A DNA stretch of 64,000 bases from Patiria pectinifera (taxonomy: Eukaryota; Echinodermata; Asteroidea; Valvatida; Asterinidae). Below the pieces are notes generated by a model that saw only the letters and a program-made list of their open reading frames with translations, made no database searches and was not told where the DNA came from. The stretch covers positions 7,078,465 to 7,142,464 of the forward strand of contig CM057149.1 in NCBI GenBank assembly GCA_029964075.1, written 5' to 3'. The position numbers and the translations under genes are program-made. Shown in pieces: positions 42,001 through 57,000 of this stretch. Position 1 is the stretch's first letter. Each line of letters opens with the position of its first letter.

Positions 42001-45000
42001 TACTAACTACAATTTTCCAGCAAAATCACCCATTTACGCCTCGTCTACTCACTTGAATTGTTTCCTCTCCAGATACTGATACATGGGAGCCGACTGCGGC
42101 ACCTCAACGGTCGTCATGGCGTACACGTGCAGACAGAAGATCTTGGACCCGGCAAATCCCACCACAAACCCTTGCAGCTTCTGTTGGTGGACGGGGAAGT
42201 TACTGGCCTTGATGTTCAGCATGCCGTTACCTGAGAAGCACAGCATGTCCTCGTATTGGGTGTTCCAGGCTACGCTGTTGGCGTTGGGCTCCTACAGGAA
42301 GAAATAGAGCACGCAAGTTGACTAGACCTTTTACGTAAAATTTTACGTGAATACAGCACAACCGGGCACCACGTACAGCATGTTACAACTGATAATGTAT
42401 CACCAACCGATAATGTCACAAAAAATCAACCGATACTGCATCACTAACCGATAATGTAACAAAAAATGACTGATAGTGTAGGAAATGTTACTACACTACC
42501 GGTTAATTTTTGTGACATAATCGGTTAGTGATACAGTATCGGTCAATTTGTGTGACATTATCGGTTGGTGATACATTATCAGTTGGTTACTACATTATCA
42601 GTTGTAACGTAGGATATATGACGTGTGTGAAGTCCTATTTTTTGCATTTTTTGTGTGTCCTGACTGGGCCCATCCAATTAAAGGCAATAAATGGGTATTT
42701 CAAAAGAAAAGAAAGCTTTACAATTTACAACATATTGAAAATATTGCACATTTATGACTATTCTCTCTCTCTCTCTTGAGTCATCCAATGCGTTGAGGTG
42801 CTGGTAGAGTATTCGTAAAGTCTGTTCGCCAGCGTACTCTGTCCTTCATTGCCGACAGTAGCTCGTTTCCCTCGAGCCCAGTGTCCTTCTCCAGGAGCGT
42901 CTTTACAGTGATGTGTGGTCGGCGGACTCGGAGCTTCGCCTCGGGCGACCATAGCAGGAGCTTAGCTACGGGTTCGTCGTGTCGGGAAACGTGACTATTA
43001 TTGAATTAAAATTGTTGACCTCAACTTCCGTTTAAACAGATCACACAGATAGCAACTGGTGAAATTCAAGCACGGGAGTCTGTGACTAGACTAGTCAGTG
43101 TCTGGTACCAAGACGTTCACACAAAAAGTGAATGTGGACTGGTGAGACTTACATGCTCTACAGAATGATCTGATACACCGTGCCCTCTGGAGACGTGCGT
43201 ACAATAGGGAACAAAAGATTGTATACGTCTTTACAGGGCATTTTCTATAGATGAATTTTCACAAAATAGATAAATGGATTTTACTCAAGAACTAGGAATT
43301 TCCAAGGTACGTTGATCCATCACAAATGGAAGAGTTTCAGAAAAGGGATACTAAGTCCAAATTTTAGCCAAGGAAATTAATTCTGGTTAAAATAAGCGCA
43401 TTTTGAAACTTTTACTACACAAGAACAAAGAAATGTCTCCACAAGAATACAAATTTCAGTATGTGTGTGCTTATATAGAGCTTTAGAGACAAATCCGGGC
43501 TCATGATCACTGTACCGGTACACTCAAGGGGCCCCCATCAATGGAGAAACCATTGTGCATGCTATTGTACAAAGCAACTGTCCCGTGACGGGTTATCTGA
43601 ACAATAGCTAGCACAATGCTTTTGCCATTGAAGGGGGCCACCATGATAGAATTGACAGTGTGCCTGGATTGTTTGAAAGTTCTTCACAATTATTTCCCCC
43701 GCTCATCAGGCCATGAGACCTGCTCTCTGCTTCAGCTTGAAATCATAGCACTCTGGTTTATACCCTCACAGGTACCCACTTATACTCCAGGGTGGAAAAA
43801 GGCAAAAAGTACGCCAACTTTTTTCTAAGAATTCGCAAAAGGACTTGGGCCTTGACTAGAGTCCGAGTCCTCTTTTTACGCATATCTCTATTAGCCGTGT
43901 CGAAACACTCATATTCCTAAGTACTCAGTAAACACAATCAATTATATATTTGAGTATATTTGGGATCATTATTTGCATAATGGAAATCTCATGCAAATTT
44001 CTATCAAAACAAATACTGATAAGTTGCGGTACCCGCTGATATTGAAATGAGACCAAAACCAGCCGGCCGACCCCGGCAAGCTCGGTGGTGAAGTTAAGAG
44101 GTCTGCACTAGTAAGCAGGAGGTTTTGGGTTCGAGTCCCACCCAAGTAAGCTTGTGTTGTTTTTTCTTGCAAGCCCTCGGACGACACCGAGTATTGATGA
44201 AGGGCAAAACCCTTGTATTTGGGGACTCGGAAAATGATTACAACTCTGCAACTGTCAGCTAGGCTTACCTGGAACAGCAGTTCCTTCGTATTGACGTCAT
44301 ACACCAAACACGTGTTGTGCTCATCCACGACGGAGAGCTTGGTACGAGAACAGCTGATGTCCAGACATCGTACGGAGGTCTGCTGCTTCAAGATCAGGAT
44401 GGGGAAAGGGTTGTCGGCAAACAGCTTCAAAATCTGAAGAAGAGACAAAAACTGTTCGTCAATAACTAGTGCGGATTAAGAACAACTCCAAAGACACCGA
44501 TACCCTAGGCGTAGAAACTTTTTGTCTTTTCCACTGTTCCAAATTCCATTTTGAGTGGTTTGGTGTAGCTGGTTCGATCCAATACCAGCCATCCTCAGGT
44601 CAACGGTAAGTAGTTGTTGGTAGCTTCGCATATTAAGTGTGCCACGCCTCTAAGGTACGGGTCTGTAGGTTGATTATTTTTTTCCAAGAGCTATGAGAGT
44701 GGTACGTTGCGCCGGGTTGCGTTGTAAGCCGCTGTTTGCGAAGCGTTGTTGATAATGGTGTGACCTTACTTCGGCGATAAAGTTCAACATTGGTGTTGCG
44801 CTCGGGGTATCTGACATTCAGTGCGTGACACAGTTTTTTCAAGCGTTTCCGTTAGTGTCCAGCTGGCCCCACTGTAGAACAGCACCGACTTAATGCATGC
44901 AGCAAATAGTTTGACCTTGAGTTGATCGCTTGCTGAACAGGACCATACAGCAAACTTGAGCAGCATTAACGCAGTGGTTTAGTTCACAGAGGTGTCCATT

Positions 45001-48000
45001 TGTCAGGCCTGTGGTTCGTCTCGGTCTGTATGTTTGTTGAATCGTCTTCGGTATTAGAAATATCATTACAACATCTGTGCTTATCAAAAACGTATCCCAA
45101 AATAGTTCTTCGCTATACACAATCTGTTACGAGTACAGTGGAAAGCCACTATAACGAACATTGCGGGATCCACAGAAATTGTTCGTAATAGCGATCATTC
45201 GGTATAGTGATTTTAAGCTACCGGTGCTCCAGAACGGACTTTTCAATAAATAGGGCCCTTCAGATCTTCACCCTGCATGCCCTGTAGTTACTGAGAAACG
45301 ACTTTGAACATGTGCCGACTATTGAATCATGTAATGACACAGTTTTGAGCTTACTACCTACATCAATGGGTGGCTTGCCCCTTCTATTCCTTGGGGAAAT
45401 AATAGCCACTTGTCGCTCTTCTGTTGACATTTTTCAATAACAATTTTGGGTACGTTTTGTACACAAAAATCAAGAGCCTAAGATGATGATCGGTATAACT
45501 GAACGTTCGGTATAGCGGTGTTTGGTATAGCGACGTTCCACTGAACCTTGTGGATGCTTTCAGATTAGGTACTGTATAGCTCGTACCACGACCACACGCT
45601 CAGGTGTTTGTGAGGTACAGCGACAAGTGTCTGTATTTTATTTCATAGCAAGCTATGTTTGAGTGGCTTTGGTCTTGAAATAGACAACTTCCATTAAAAA
45701 CCCACCTGTCCGTTCTTGAGACCTACAAGCAGTCCCTCTCTCCCTGACGGTCCACCGATGACCTTGATGTATCGGATCAAGGCCTCCATCACCCACTCAC
45801 GCTCCTTGATGCCTTTGAAGCTCAGACTTATCAAACGCTTCTCCTAAAAAAAAGTGGGAAAGCAAAGACAAGTTTATGCTGTGATCAAATAAAGTTTGAG
45901 AAAAGATATTTCTTAGCCCATTTGTAGGCTAGTCTAATTACGGATCCTCTACACGAAGAAAAACAACTTTCCCACATTTCTGGTTAAAGGCGTAATACGG
46001 CACTTGCGCGTCGTGTGCGTGCCAGACTTGGCACGGGAATGCAGTCTTTCCGTGGTCAAATTTCTTTCAGGACGCCAGCTGTCGGCGATCGTGGCATGCG
46101 CCCATTGTTCTACACGTTCTATGTGTTGTTCTATGCGCGGACGCGGTGTATCACGCATGTAGACAATCCGTTCTGTACATTTTGTACACAACCTTAGATG
46201 AGTCGTTAATCCTTATGTAGAGGATCCGTGGTCTAATCTAGTTGACAAGTTTTAAGGCCACATCAGTTGAATGGCAAAAACGTGATAAAGCTTTACAGCT
46301 ATAGTCCATCATTTGCAGCCATCCGAAAAGTAACTGGCGTAATCATTGTTGAAAAACATGCTTGGTTGAAAGATAGTAAGTGGACTAAACTCCCTGTGAA
46401 ATTATTCTTTCTGGCAAGCTATCATTTTGAAGTGATCAATGAAAGAAGGCCTTTCCAACGGTGCGTCTTAAGACGCACCGTAGGAAAACTGAAATTAGTA
46501 ATTTGTTTTGTTATTCGGCAAAGCGCATGCAAGCATTGGCATAACGTACACGAGCGCGCGATTGCTATAATTCGTCGGATCAGTGCGCGACATCGCGTAT
46601 AGCTGCAATCAGCTCAGTGAGAACATGTCTCGGACGCTGAATTCAGGCCCAATTCCAAACACGACTCAGCAATTCAGAATATACAGCTGACGCTGAGCTG
46701 AAACTTCATCAGGTTAGTTGTTCAGTATTCTTCATTAGATTTTGAACACTTGTTGCTTCAAACAAACAAAATGCACAAATTACAAATGATGGACTATATC
46801 TTTAAAGGGAATGTACATCATTGGCTTTTGCTGTAATTTTCAGAAATGAACTATTTGAGAGGTTAGTATAATAGATCAAATATTGTTACACTGACATGTT
46901 TGAAGTTTTGTGTTCGAAAATGCTGGAAAAACCAAGAAAAACAAAAATGTTCAAGTAGTCTGGTTCCCTGACTCCACAAAAGATAAAATGGATCAATTTA
47001 TAGATGATGGAAAATTGTAAGGCAAGGGAACCAGTCTAGCTGGCCTGCACCCGTTCATGAACATGTAACCAATAGCAAACAAAATTTGGACTGAAAAAAA
47101 TGGTAAATTTGGAGCAGTAGTTGAAAAATAGTTAGGTTTTTCCAACGCTGGTCGGCCGACCACCGTTGGAAATGTTTACAAAATACCATTTTCTTGAAAA
47201 TGACTTCACACCAGGTGCCATAATTTTACAAGATGCTTGAGACTGTCATTTACCAACATCCTAGTAAAATATTTCGTAAAAACTTGGTAGTTTTATTTTT
47301 CGATGTTTGCAAATGTTGTATATTCCCATTAAGACAGTGGCTTGGACATACTGAGGCCACATCTGAATGACATGGCTATGGCTAGCAGCCACAAACATGT
47401 CTATGGGATGTGGCTGCAGCTGCTTCCAGTGTCTGGGACATACCGAGGCCACATCTGAATGACATGGCTACGGCTAGCAGTCACACACATGTCTATAGGA
47501 TGTGGCTGCAGCTGCTTCCAGTGGCTTGGACATACCGAGGCCACATCTGAATGACATGGCTACGGCTAGCAGTCACACACAAGTCTATGGGATGTGGCTG
47601 CAGCTGCTTCTAGTGGCTTGGACATACTGAGACCATATCTGAATGACATGGCTACGGCTAGCAGTCACACACATGTCTATGGGATGTGGCTGCAGCTGCT
47701 TCCAGTGGCTTGGACATACCGAGGCCACATCTGAATGACATGGCTACGGCTAGCAGTCACACACATGTCTATGGGATGTGGCTGCAGCTGCTTCCAGTGG
47801 CTTGGACATACCGAGGCCACATCTGAATGACATGGCTACGGCTAGCAGTCACACACATGTCTATGGGATGTGGCTGCAGCTGCTTCCAGTGGCTTGGACA
47901 TGCCGAGGCCACATCTGAATGACATGGCTACGGCTAGCAGTCACACACATGTCTATGGGATGTGGCTGCAGCTGCTTCCAGTGGCTTGGACATACTGAGG

Positions 48001-51000
48001 CCACATCTGAATGACATGGCTATGGCTAGCAGTCACACACAAGTCTATGGGATGTGGCTTAAGCCACTTTCCATAGACACGTGTGTATGTAAGCCATAGT
48101 CAAGTAAAATAGACGCAGCCTTACCTGGCACAGGATCAGGTTGAGGGAGCAGACCACCAGCAAGTTGCAATCAAACTTCTTGTTGATCTTCTCCTTGACT
48201 CTGTAATGCATGTCCGACGCGTCGTCCGAAATCAGTTCATACACTACGATCTTGTCTGATAGTTGGACCTGCAGATAAGAAGGGAAACAAACATTATTAT
48301 TATTAATTATTTCTGGTAATGAAACCAAGGATTCCTCAAAAGCACCCTACGCACTGTGGCTCGCAAGCCTGAAGAAACCTGTAGAGAGAAGATAACGAGA
48401 AGGATTACAGTTTTAGAGGTGGGAGGAAAACCCCAGAAGCATATTCTGGGGGAAACCCACGGAATCAGGAAGGGACTGAAAACCTAATCCACATATTGGC
48501 CCGGGCAGGAATCGAACCCGGGTCACAGCTGTGGAAGGCGAGGAAAGAACGGCTACGCCAAGCTGACTCCCCAAATGTAGCGAGGTAATATATTGAGTTC
48601 TTAAGATTTTATATAGGATATACCGTTATTGTTGCACACTTCCAATGATCTATTTTAACTATGCACTTGGTCTTTAATTATTTACATATTTATTTATTAC
48701 TTCTGGTAATGAAACCAAGGATTCCCCAAATAGTGCCCTAGGCACTGTAAGCTCAAAAGCCTGAAGAAACCTGTAGAGAGAAGTGAATGATAAGAAATTA
48801 CAGTTTTAGAGGTGGGAGGAAAAGTAAAGTAAAAAGTAAAAGTCTGTCCCGAGCCAATGTGGCCAATCAGGCCGGCGTTTATCTCCGGTTTCAGCAGCAT
48901 GAAATGACTGAGAATATTTCTACTCCCCCTGGACGGGATGCTAGTCCATCGCAGGTTACTCCCCAGGTAATGCCGGTAGGTGGAGAGGGGCAAGTGGGGG
49001 TGAAGTGCCTTGCCCAAGGACACAATATATGACCAGTGGCTGGATTCGAACCCCGGACCCTCTAATCATGAGTCACGAACCCTAAACAGTAGGCCACACA
49101 CTCCCCAAAGCCCAGAAGAATATTCTGGGGGAGGGGGGGAACCCATGGGAATCAGGTAGGGACTGAAAACCCAATCCACATTTGAATCCGGGTCAAAGCG
49201 GTGGAAGGCGAGGAAAGTACCGCTGTGCCAACCTGACTACCCAACATTCCTCTCGCATTCCTCTGTTACTGGTTTCCGTTCAGTTGAAAATGTATTTCAT
49301 GCACCTCGCGCGAATTCATTTATTGGTTTTGATACGACAATACCACACAAGACCACACACCATCATCTACTGTTCCCTTCCAGATATCTATAACTTACCG
49401 CCAGCCTGTGTTTATAGATGGCAATCTTCTTGACCATGTCCCGACACTTGATGCGGACCTTCTGATCCGTGATGAGATGCTGAATGATGACGTCGGTCAT
49501 GTTCTCCCGGTAGGCGTAGCGGTCACGGTACAAGCCGTGCACCGTGCTGAAGACCAGCTGGTAGAACGCTATAGTGCCGTCCTGACAACCAATGGCCTGC
49601 AAAAAATCCACATAAGAATTATTACACATCGATGTTATTACTGGTAGCATGTTAAAATATTTGCTCACCAAAATTTGGTTACCAGCCAAATTATCATGCA
49701 ATGAACACTGCTTGCCACTGGTTCCCAGCTTGGTTCTTGGTTCTTGGTTGGTTCTTCTCCTAAATACTCAACGTGGGAGTTTATACAGGAGGCCAGAAAC
49801 ACCGGGGCAAACCCCTTCTCTTAGCGATAAGTGTTTACTGGGTTCTTTTATGTGCATTTATACAACACACGGGACCTACGGCTGAACGTCCCATCCGAAG
49901 GACGAAGCAATAATGGTTAAGTGCCTTGCTTAAGAGCACAAGTGTCCGCCGGCAGGCTCGAACCCACGTCACTGTTACCTCTGAAACACCAGAACGTGAG
50001 TCCAGTGTTCTTAACCGCTAGGCCATCACACTCCAAGCTGTGAACAGAAACTCGCTAAGCACATGAAAATTTTGCTTAGAAAACATTTTTACCAGCCAAA
50101 TTAACATTTAATATATATTGCTTGTCACTGGTTCCCTGCTATCCACAGAAACTCGCTAAGCACATGGCCAGCCAAATTAACTTGTAATATATACTACTTG
50201 TGACCGGTTCCCAGCTTTGCAAAGACTGGCTAAGCACAGAAGATGATGCTTAGAAAACAAACTTTAGCAGTGGAATTAGCATACAATATAGACTGTTTGT
50301 GACTGTTTTTTTTTTCCCAGCTAATACTTGCTGAGCACAAAAGCAAGATTTTCAACTTCATGAGACTGGACCCAGGACATTTTAAGAATAGACTTATTTC
50401 TTGAAACGACCGGTAAGCTGCCAAAATGTCATTGCAGTTTATGCTGTAAGTGATGGTCTCAAGCTAACTGCTAAACACAAACATTTTCTAAGAAATATTT
50501 TTTGCTTTGCAGTGGTACTAAATTGAGCTCAGTAAGGCCAAAAAAAAAATTCGGTCTCTGGTCAGACCAAAGTTCCGGAATTGATGCGGGGACGCGGCTT
50601 GTTTTTTGTTGTTGCTTTTTTGTCTTTTTTTCTTCAAGCTTGGATTGTACAGACAAGGTGGGATACTATTTTGCTACTTCGTGTCCTCATGTACATTGGT
50701 GTCCTCCATAATTTGCCTTGGTGCAATTTCCCATTCCTTGGTGCTCTTTGGTAAAAAAAAAATTGAGGAGGTGAGGCAATAGAGGGCGCTGTTGGAGCTA
50801 CCGCGGAACATTTTGGAAAAAAAAAAGATTGACGCGCATGATTAAAATCGACGCGTGCGCTGACCAGAGACTGATTTTTTTTGGGGGGGGGGGCCTAATA
50901 TGCATTATATTAAAACTACTGTCGACCATATGGGCACGAAGCGATGTGGGCACACAATGATGTAGTGCACAAAGAAGAGATGGTGTTTTTCAGCATTTTT

Positions 51001-54000
51001 GAAAGCCCCAGTAGGAAGGGCACACCGCATGAGCCTACTGCTTTGTGTGTGTATAGCGTGAAACACACAATCTTGTTCTGTAATTGTGGCGACCGCACAC
51101 CCGTTGAGTGATAGCTATTATGGGGACCAAAGACCCTATGGGGACAGCAGAAAGTCCCCATAACTCGGTCCAAGTTTCCTTAACCCTAACCCACCTCACT
51201 CCTCCAAAATCCTCCTGGCGGTTTTGGAGGATTCTAGAGGATTGAGGATGAATGGTGATTGAATCAAATGAGGATTCTGGAGGATTGAGGATGAATGGTG
51301 ATTGAAGCACATGAGGATTTTGGAGGATTGAGGATGAATGGTGATTGAAGCACAAGAGGATTTTGGAGGATTGAGGATGAATGCATTTTGAGGCAGGACT
51401 GTCTGATGAATTCGAAGGATTTGGCGTTGGTTATCCTTCATTAAAACACGAGTGCGAAATTTTGGGATGAGGCGGATTTTGGAGGATTGAAGATGAATGC
51501 ATTTTGAGGCAGGACTGTCGGACAATTTTGAAAAATTTAGGCGGAGTTGCAAAATTTTGGATGATTTTGGAGGATTTTGGATGGTTGTAAGCAACAAGGG
51601 CCTAGGGGGTTAGGGTTTACAATAGAAAACTTCCACATAATGCAGTGCCGGCTGGGGCATATGAAGCAGAACATGTGGCAAAATTCTGTGGCATCTTTGT
51701 CTGAGCGTCAGGGGCCAACGATGATGCGATCAAATGGCCTCTCCCTTTGTAACCATTGAGGGGGTATTTGTATATGGGGTCCATAACTATTACAAGTGGC
51801 TCTAACGAGTAGGCAACGGTTCCTTCACAGCGTCTCAACAACTTCTTTCTGGGTCAAAGAGGAAACACAAATTTGCCTTGCATGTTTCCAAAAAAAAAAG
51901 TGTGAATAAATCAATTTCTGGGACGGACTTGAGCAGCTTACCACGTAGTTCTGATCAGGTCTAACCTCACAGCACCAGACCCATGAGTTCTGTTCCCCGA
52001 TCACTCCTAGTTGCGCCCCGTCCCTGGTGTACAAGGCAGCCTGCTTGTTGGCACCACCGATCACCATGTATTCACCACGGGAGAAGTAGCTCAGGCAGCA
52101 CGGGTCAAAACCAAGGCTCTTCTCCTTGCCAGTCTGGGGATCAACGAATAAAGGTGAAAATTAATATCCTTACTGTGTTAGGTTTAGGCCAAAAAAAATA
52201 AAAATAAGTCGGTCTCTGGTCAGCGCGCGCGTCGATTTTAATCATGCGCGTCAATCTTTTTTTTTTTTTCAAAAATGTTCCGCGGTAGCTCCAACAGCGT
52301 CCTCTATCGCCGCAACTCCTCCATTTTTTTTTTTTACCAAAGAGCACCAAGGAATGGGAAATTGCACCAAGGCAAATGATCAAGAGCACCAAGGCAAATT
52401 ATGGAGGACACCAATGTACATGAGGACAACAAAAAAGCAAAATAGTACCCCACCTTGTCTGTACAATCCAAGCTTGAAGAAAAAAAAAAGCCAAAAAAAA
52501 GAGAAAAAGCCGCGTCGCCGCGTCAATTCTGGAACTTCGGTCTGACCAGAGCCCGAATATATTTTTTGGGGGCCTTACTCATACCGGTAATTACACAATT
52601 AGGCACCAGAAAACAATGTATCACAGATGTGATGAAATATGCTGTGTCGCCATCACTGCAATGTGACATTTTAACACAGAGTTTAAAAAGGCATTTGCAA
52701 GTGACCTCCACCCTTCAGGATTTAAATTTGAAAAACGTCTGGTACACCGACTTGCTCGGAATGCTTGGCACATTTTAACTTTGAATTCTCCAGATCAAAG
52801 ACACTGTTGCTAATCACATGATTCGGGGCAAGCTCTTGCATAGTTACGTAAGAGACACTGAGCACCAATACATTGTTCACAATGGATAAGAATGGCACAA
52901 AGACACCAGACCATGCCGGAGCTGGGGGTTGTTAGCATAAGGCTTACCCGAAATCTTGTGATATAGTACTCATTGGTCGGGAGAATGCAAAGTTAAAATG
53001 TGCAAAGCATTGACTTAAGTCAGCGATCTAACTAGTCACAGGTTCTGACTAGTGAGAAACTGTGATTGACTAGCGATTGACTTGTGATGACTTAGGATAA
53101 CTTGTCACTGACTAGTGATTGACTTGTGATGACCTAGGATTACTTGTCATTGACTAGCGATTGACTTAGGATTACTTGTCACTGACTAGTGATTGACTTG
53201 TGATGACTTAGGATGACTTGTCACTGACTAGCATTTGACTTGTCATGACTTAGGATTACTAGTCACTAACTAGCGATTGACTTGTGATGACTTAGGATTA
53301 CTTGTCATTGACTAGCGATTGAATTGAGATGACTTAGGATTACTTGTCATTGACTAGTGATTGACTTGTGATGACTTAGGATTACTTGTCATTGACTAGT
53401 GATTGACTTGTGATGACTTAGGATTACTTGTCATTGACTAGCGATTGACTTGTGATGACTTAGGATTACTTGTCATTCACTAGCGATTGACTTTGTGATG
53501 ACTTAGGATTACTTGTCACTGACTAGTGATTGACTTGTGATGACTTAGGATGACTTGTCACTGACTAGCGATTGACTTGTGATGACTTAGGATTACTTGT
53601 CATTGACTAGCGATTGACTTGTGATGACTTAGGATTACTTGTCACTGACTAGTGATTGACTTGTGATGACTTGGGATTACTTGTCACTGACTAGTGATTG
53701 ACTTGTGATGACTTAGGATTACTTGTCATTGACTGGTGATTGACTTGTGATGACTTAGGTTTACTTGTCATTGACTAGCGATTGACTTGTGATGACTTAC
53801 GTAGGATTACTTGTCATTGACTAGCGATTGACTTGTGATGACTTAGGATTACTTGTCATTGACTAGTGATTGACTTGTGATGACTTAGGATTACTTGTCA
53901 TTGACTAGCGATTGACTTGTGATGACTTAGGATTACTTTTCATTGACTGGTGATTGACTTGTGATGACTTAGGATTACTTGTCATTGACTAGCGATTGAC

Positions 54001-57000
54001 TTGTGATGACTTAGGATTACTTGTCACTGACTAGTGATTGACTTGTGATGACTTAGGATGACTTGTCATTGACTAGCATTTGACTTGTGATGACTTAGGA
54101 TTACTTGTCACTTACTAGTGATTGACTTGTGATGACTTAGGATTACTTGTCATTGACTAGCGATTGACTTGTGATGACTTAGGATTACTTGTCACTGACT
54201 AGTGATTGACTTGTTATAACCTGTGACAACGTTTTTGCATTTTTGTCTTACCTGTTGTCCACTAAGATGGTAGAATGACATCTTCTGTCCCCAATCCACA
54301 ACAGCCAAGGTGTCTTGGGTCTCCTCCCTGTAAAAAGCATGTCAAAGTCACACCATTTACCCTGAAACTTTTTAGCAGGAACATTTGTGAATCGGCGACA
54401 AATTCCCAACACCATTAAATCCTAGGAAACCATCTTTAAGCATCGCTTGTTTAAGTTGGGCCACAAAGCCCCATGCACGAATGGTAGCTTAGCTCAGTGA
54501 ACCAAACAACATGAAATGAGCATAAAGTCAGATTTTTTTTTGCAGATTTGGGTCGGTCAGTGAAATGATTAATTATTAGAAAAAAGTCACCACCTCTGTG
54601 CAGTCCAACCAAACAGAACGTGAAAATATGTTAGTTTGCCAAGAGACACAACAAATATGAGACGAAAATGTTTAAACTGTTGAAACAAACATTCTTGGAG
54701 GCTCTTGAAGCTCATCATGTAAAGTAAGTTAGAAGAAAAATCCACAATCCACTTTTCGTCGGCTGTTAAAGGCAAAAGTTGAGATTTAACAGAAAACATA
54801 AACAAACTCAAATAATAAAAACAATGCATCCACGTTGTTTTGTAAACAGTTATGTGAATGATACAATTAATTATAATGGGCTTAAAATAAAATCACATTA
54901 CTAAGATCTTATATTTTATATCTATTATGATTTTTCATAGAAAGAGCCTTTTTAGAAAAAAAATCATGCATGACATGCACTCAGAATGTCCCTTTGGGAA
55001 AAAAATTATGTTGCATGCATAAATTTACCTAAATGTCTTTTCTAGAAAACAGCTACCAAAATAATCTACACATAGCCATAAACATGAGTTTAAGGCATGC
55101 TTTCATGCTCTGGAAAAACACATTTAGAAAAAAAGGCCACTCTTCATAGGCCTTATGTACTTCTTCACTTCTCATTACCATGATAATTGACCCTAACATA
55201 CCTGAATCCATCAAAATCCACACCCGTTTTGGAGGATTTCGGCAGAATCAGGATACCTCCATATTGAAAAATTTGGGGGATTTTGATGGATTTAGGACAT
55301 GAAGCCTAGCGGTACTGCAGAATTTTGATGGATTCAGGATACCTCCATATTGCGCAATCGGGGATTTTGATGGAATCAGGATCTCAACAGATTTACTCCC
55401 CGGCTAACTGGTGGATTCTGATGGACTCACTGGCCACCAACATTTTTTCGCATGGCAACATTGATGGATTTTGGCAGATTCAGGATACTTTCTAGTAAAA
55501 ATACCCAAGGGGTTAGAGTTAATTTGGCTGTGTTTTGTTCTTTTTTTAGGGAGAAATGGAAAATTAACTTATTAAAAAGTTTTCATGCAAAAGACAAAAC
55601 TAGCTTTTCCAGCTATGATTACAGAAATAAGAGGCAAAAGTGCCCAATCCATGGACAAAATACTATGTATATGTAAAAAAAGAAAAACCTGACTCATAAT
55701 AGGAATTTGTGAGTGCTTTAAGTGTTTCAGTACTTCCAATTGAAAAACAAAGAATACAAGTAGGAACAAAGATAAGAAAAAATCATAAAATTCAAATCAA
55801 AACAATCTTTTTCACCGTAAAAAAAAAAAAAAAAACTTGGAGAACTTGAAAACTAAACGTGTTTTTCTTTTTTCAATTAAAAACCAATAAAAACATTGGA
55901 CAAATTTCAAAACAACTTTCAAGATTGAACTAAACGGAATGTCTACCTCATTATACCACTAACCTACGTCGAGTATGTAAATAACTAGTCTTTTTAATGG
56001 ACTCGTTACTGCTAGAAGCCAGGCATAATTCCTCAGATTTGGCCCAGGGGGACTTGGGTCTGCGTGAAAGATTGTCATTTTATTAAAAGACCTGAACAGA
56101 AAGTTAGTCTTTAAAATTTACAAGAAGAAAAGCTACTACTGGGTTTCATCTCTAAAAAGTTTGTAATTATGCAGCCTTCGCTTTTTTTGAAAAACTTTTT
56201 GCCATAGAAATATTGTTCAAGTCATTTTTTTCAATGAATTCGGGCGTTTCACAATGCAGTGTTTTGAATTCGGGCGATTCACAATGCAGTGCGCCACCAA
56301 GAGTTTGCCATATTGTTCAAGTCATTTTTTTCAATGAATTTGGGCGATTCACAATGCAGTGCGCCACCAAGAGTTTGCCATGGAGAGTCAATTTTGCAAG
56401 TTTACGATCCACAAAACACGGCCCATTTGAATGAGTGTCCGTAGACAACTTGAGCTAATTTGTTATAGATTGGGGCATAGCGTTCTGCCCCCTTACAAAA
56501 AAAACCAAATCATTGATAAAAAGAAAAGGGCAAACATATACTCGAATCATACGCTTACGAAACTACTGACCAGAAAAACTAACAATTTCAAATGTCCCGC
56601 GCTGCGAATTTGTCGATCATCTCCCACAATGCACTTGGAAAAATGAACTCTCCGTGGCAAACGCTTGGTGGCCAACTGCATTGTGAATCGCCCGAATTGT
56701 AACAAAACAAGAGAAAGGCAAGTCTAATAGAGCTGGTCTCAGAGTGCACAAAATTCTATTCAATCGGTTTAGAATGGCTTTTTCCCGTTAGTCTTTTCAT
56801 GCATGTGGCCGGATTTAACCCATTCATCTATTTTACAAGCAGTCCCATTTTATACTTTTGGGCAAAGGTCAGACTGAAGGAAGTCTAATTCAGCAATGGC
56901 AGTTGGCGAGTGCAAGCGTCTGGTGCAAAGCGGACTGTAGACTGGTCCCTCTGAGGACAACTTTTCAGGAAGTAATGTTATCAGATACAAGGTTTTTTTA

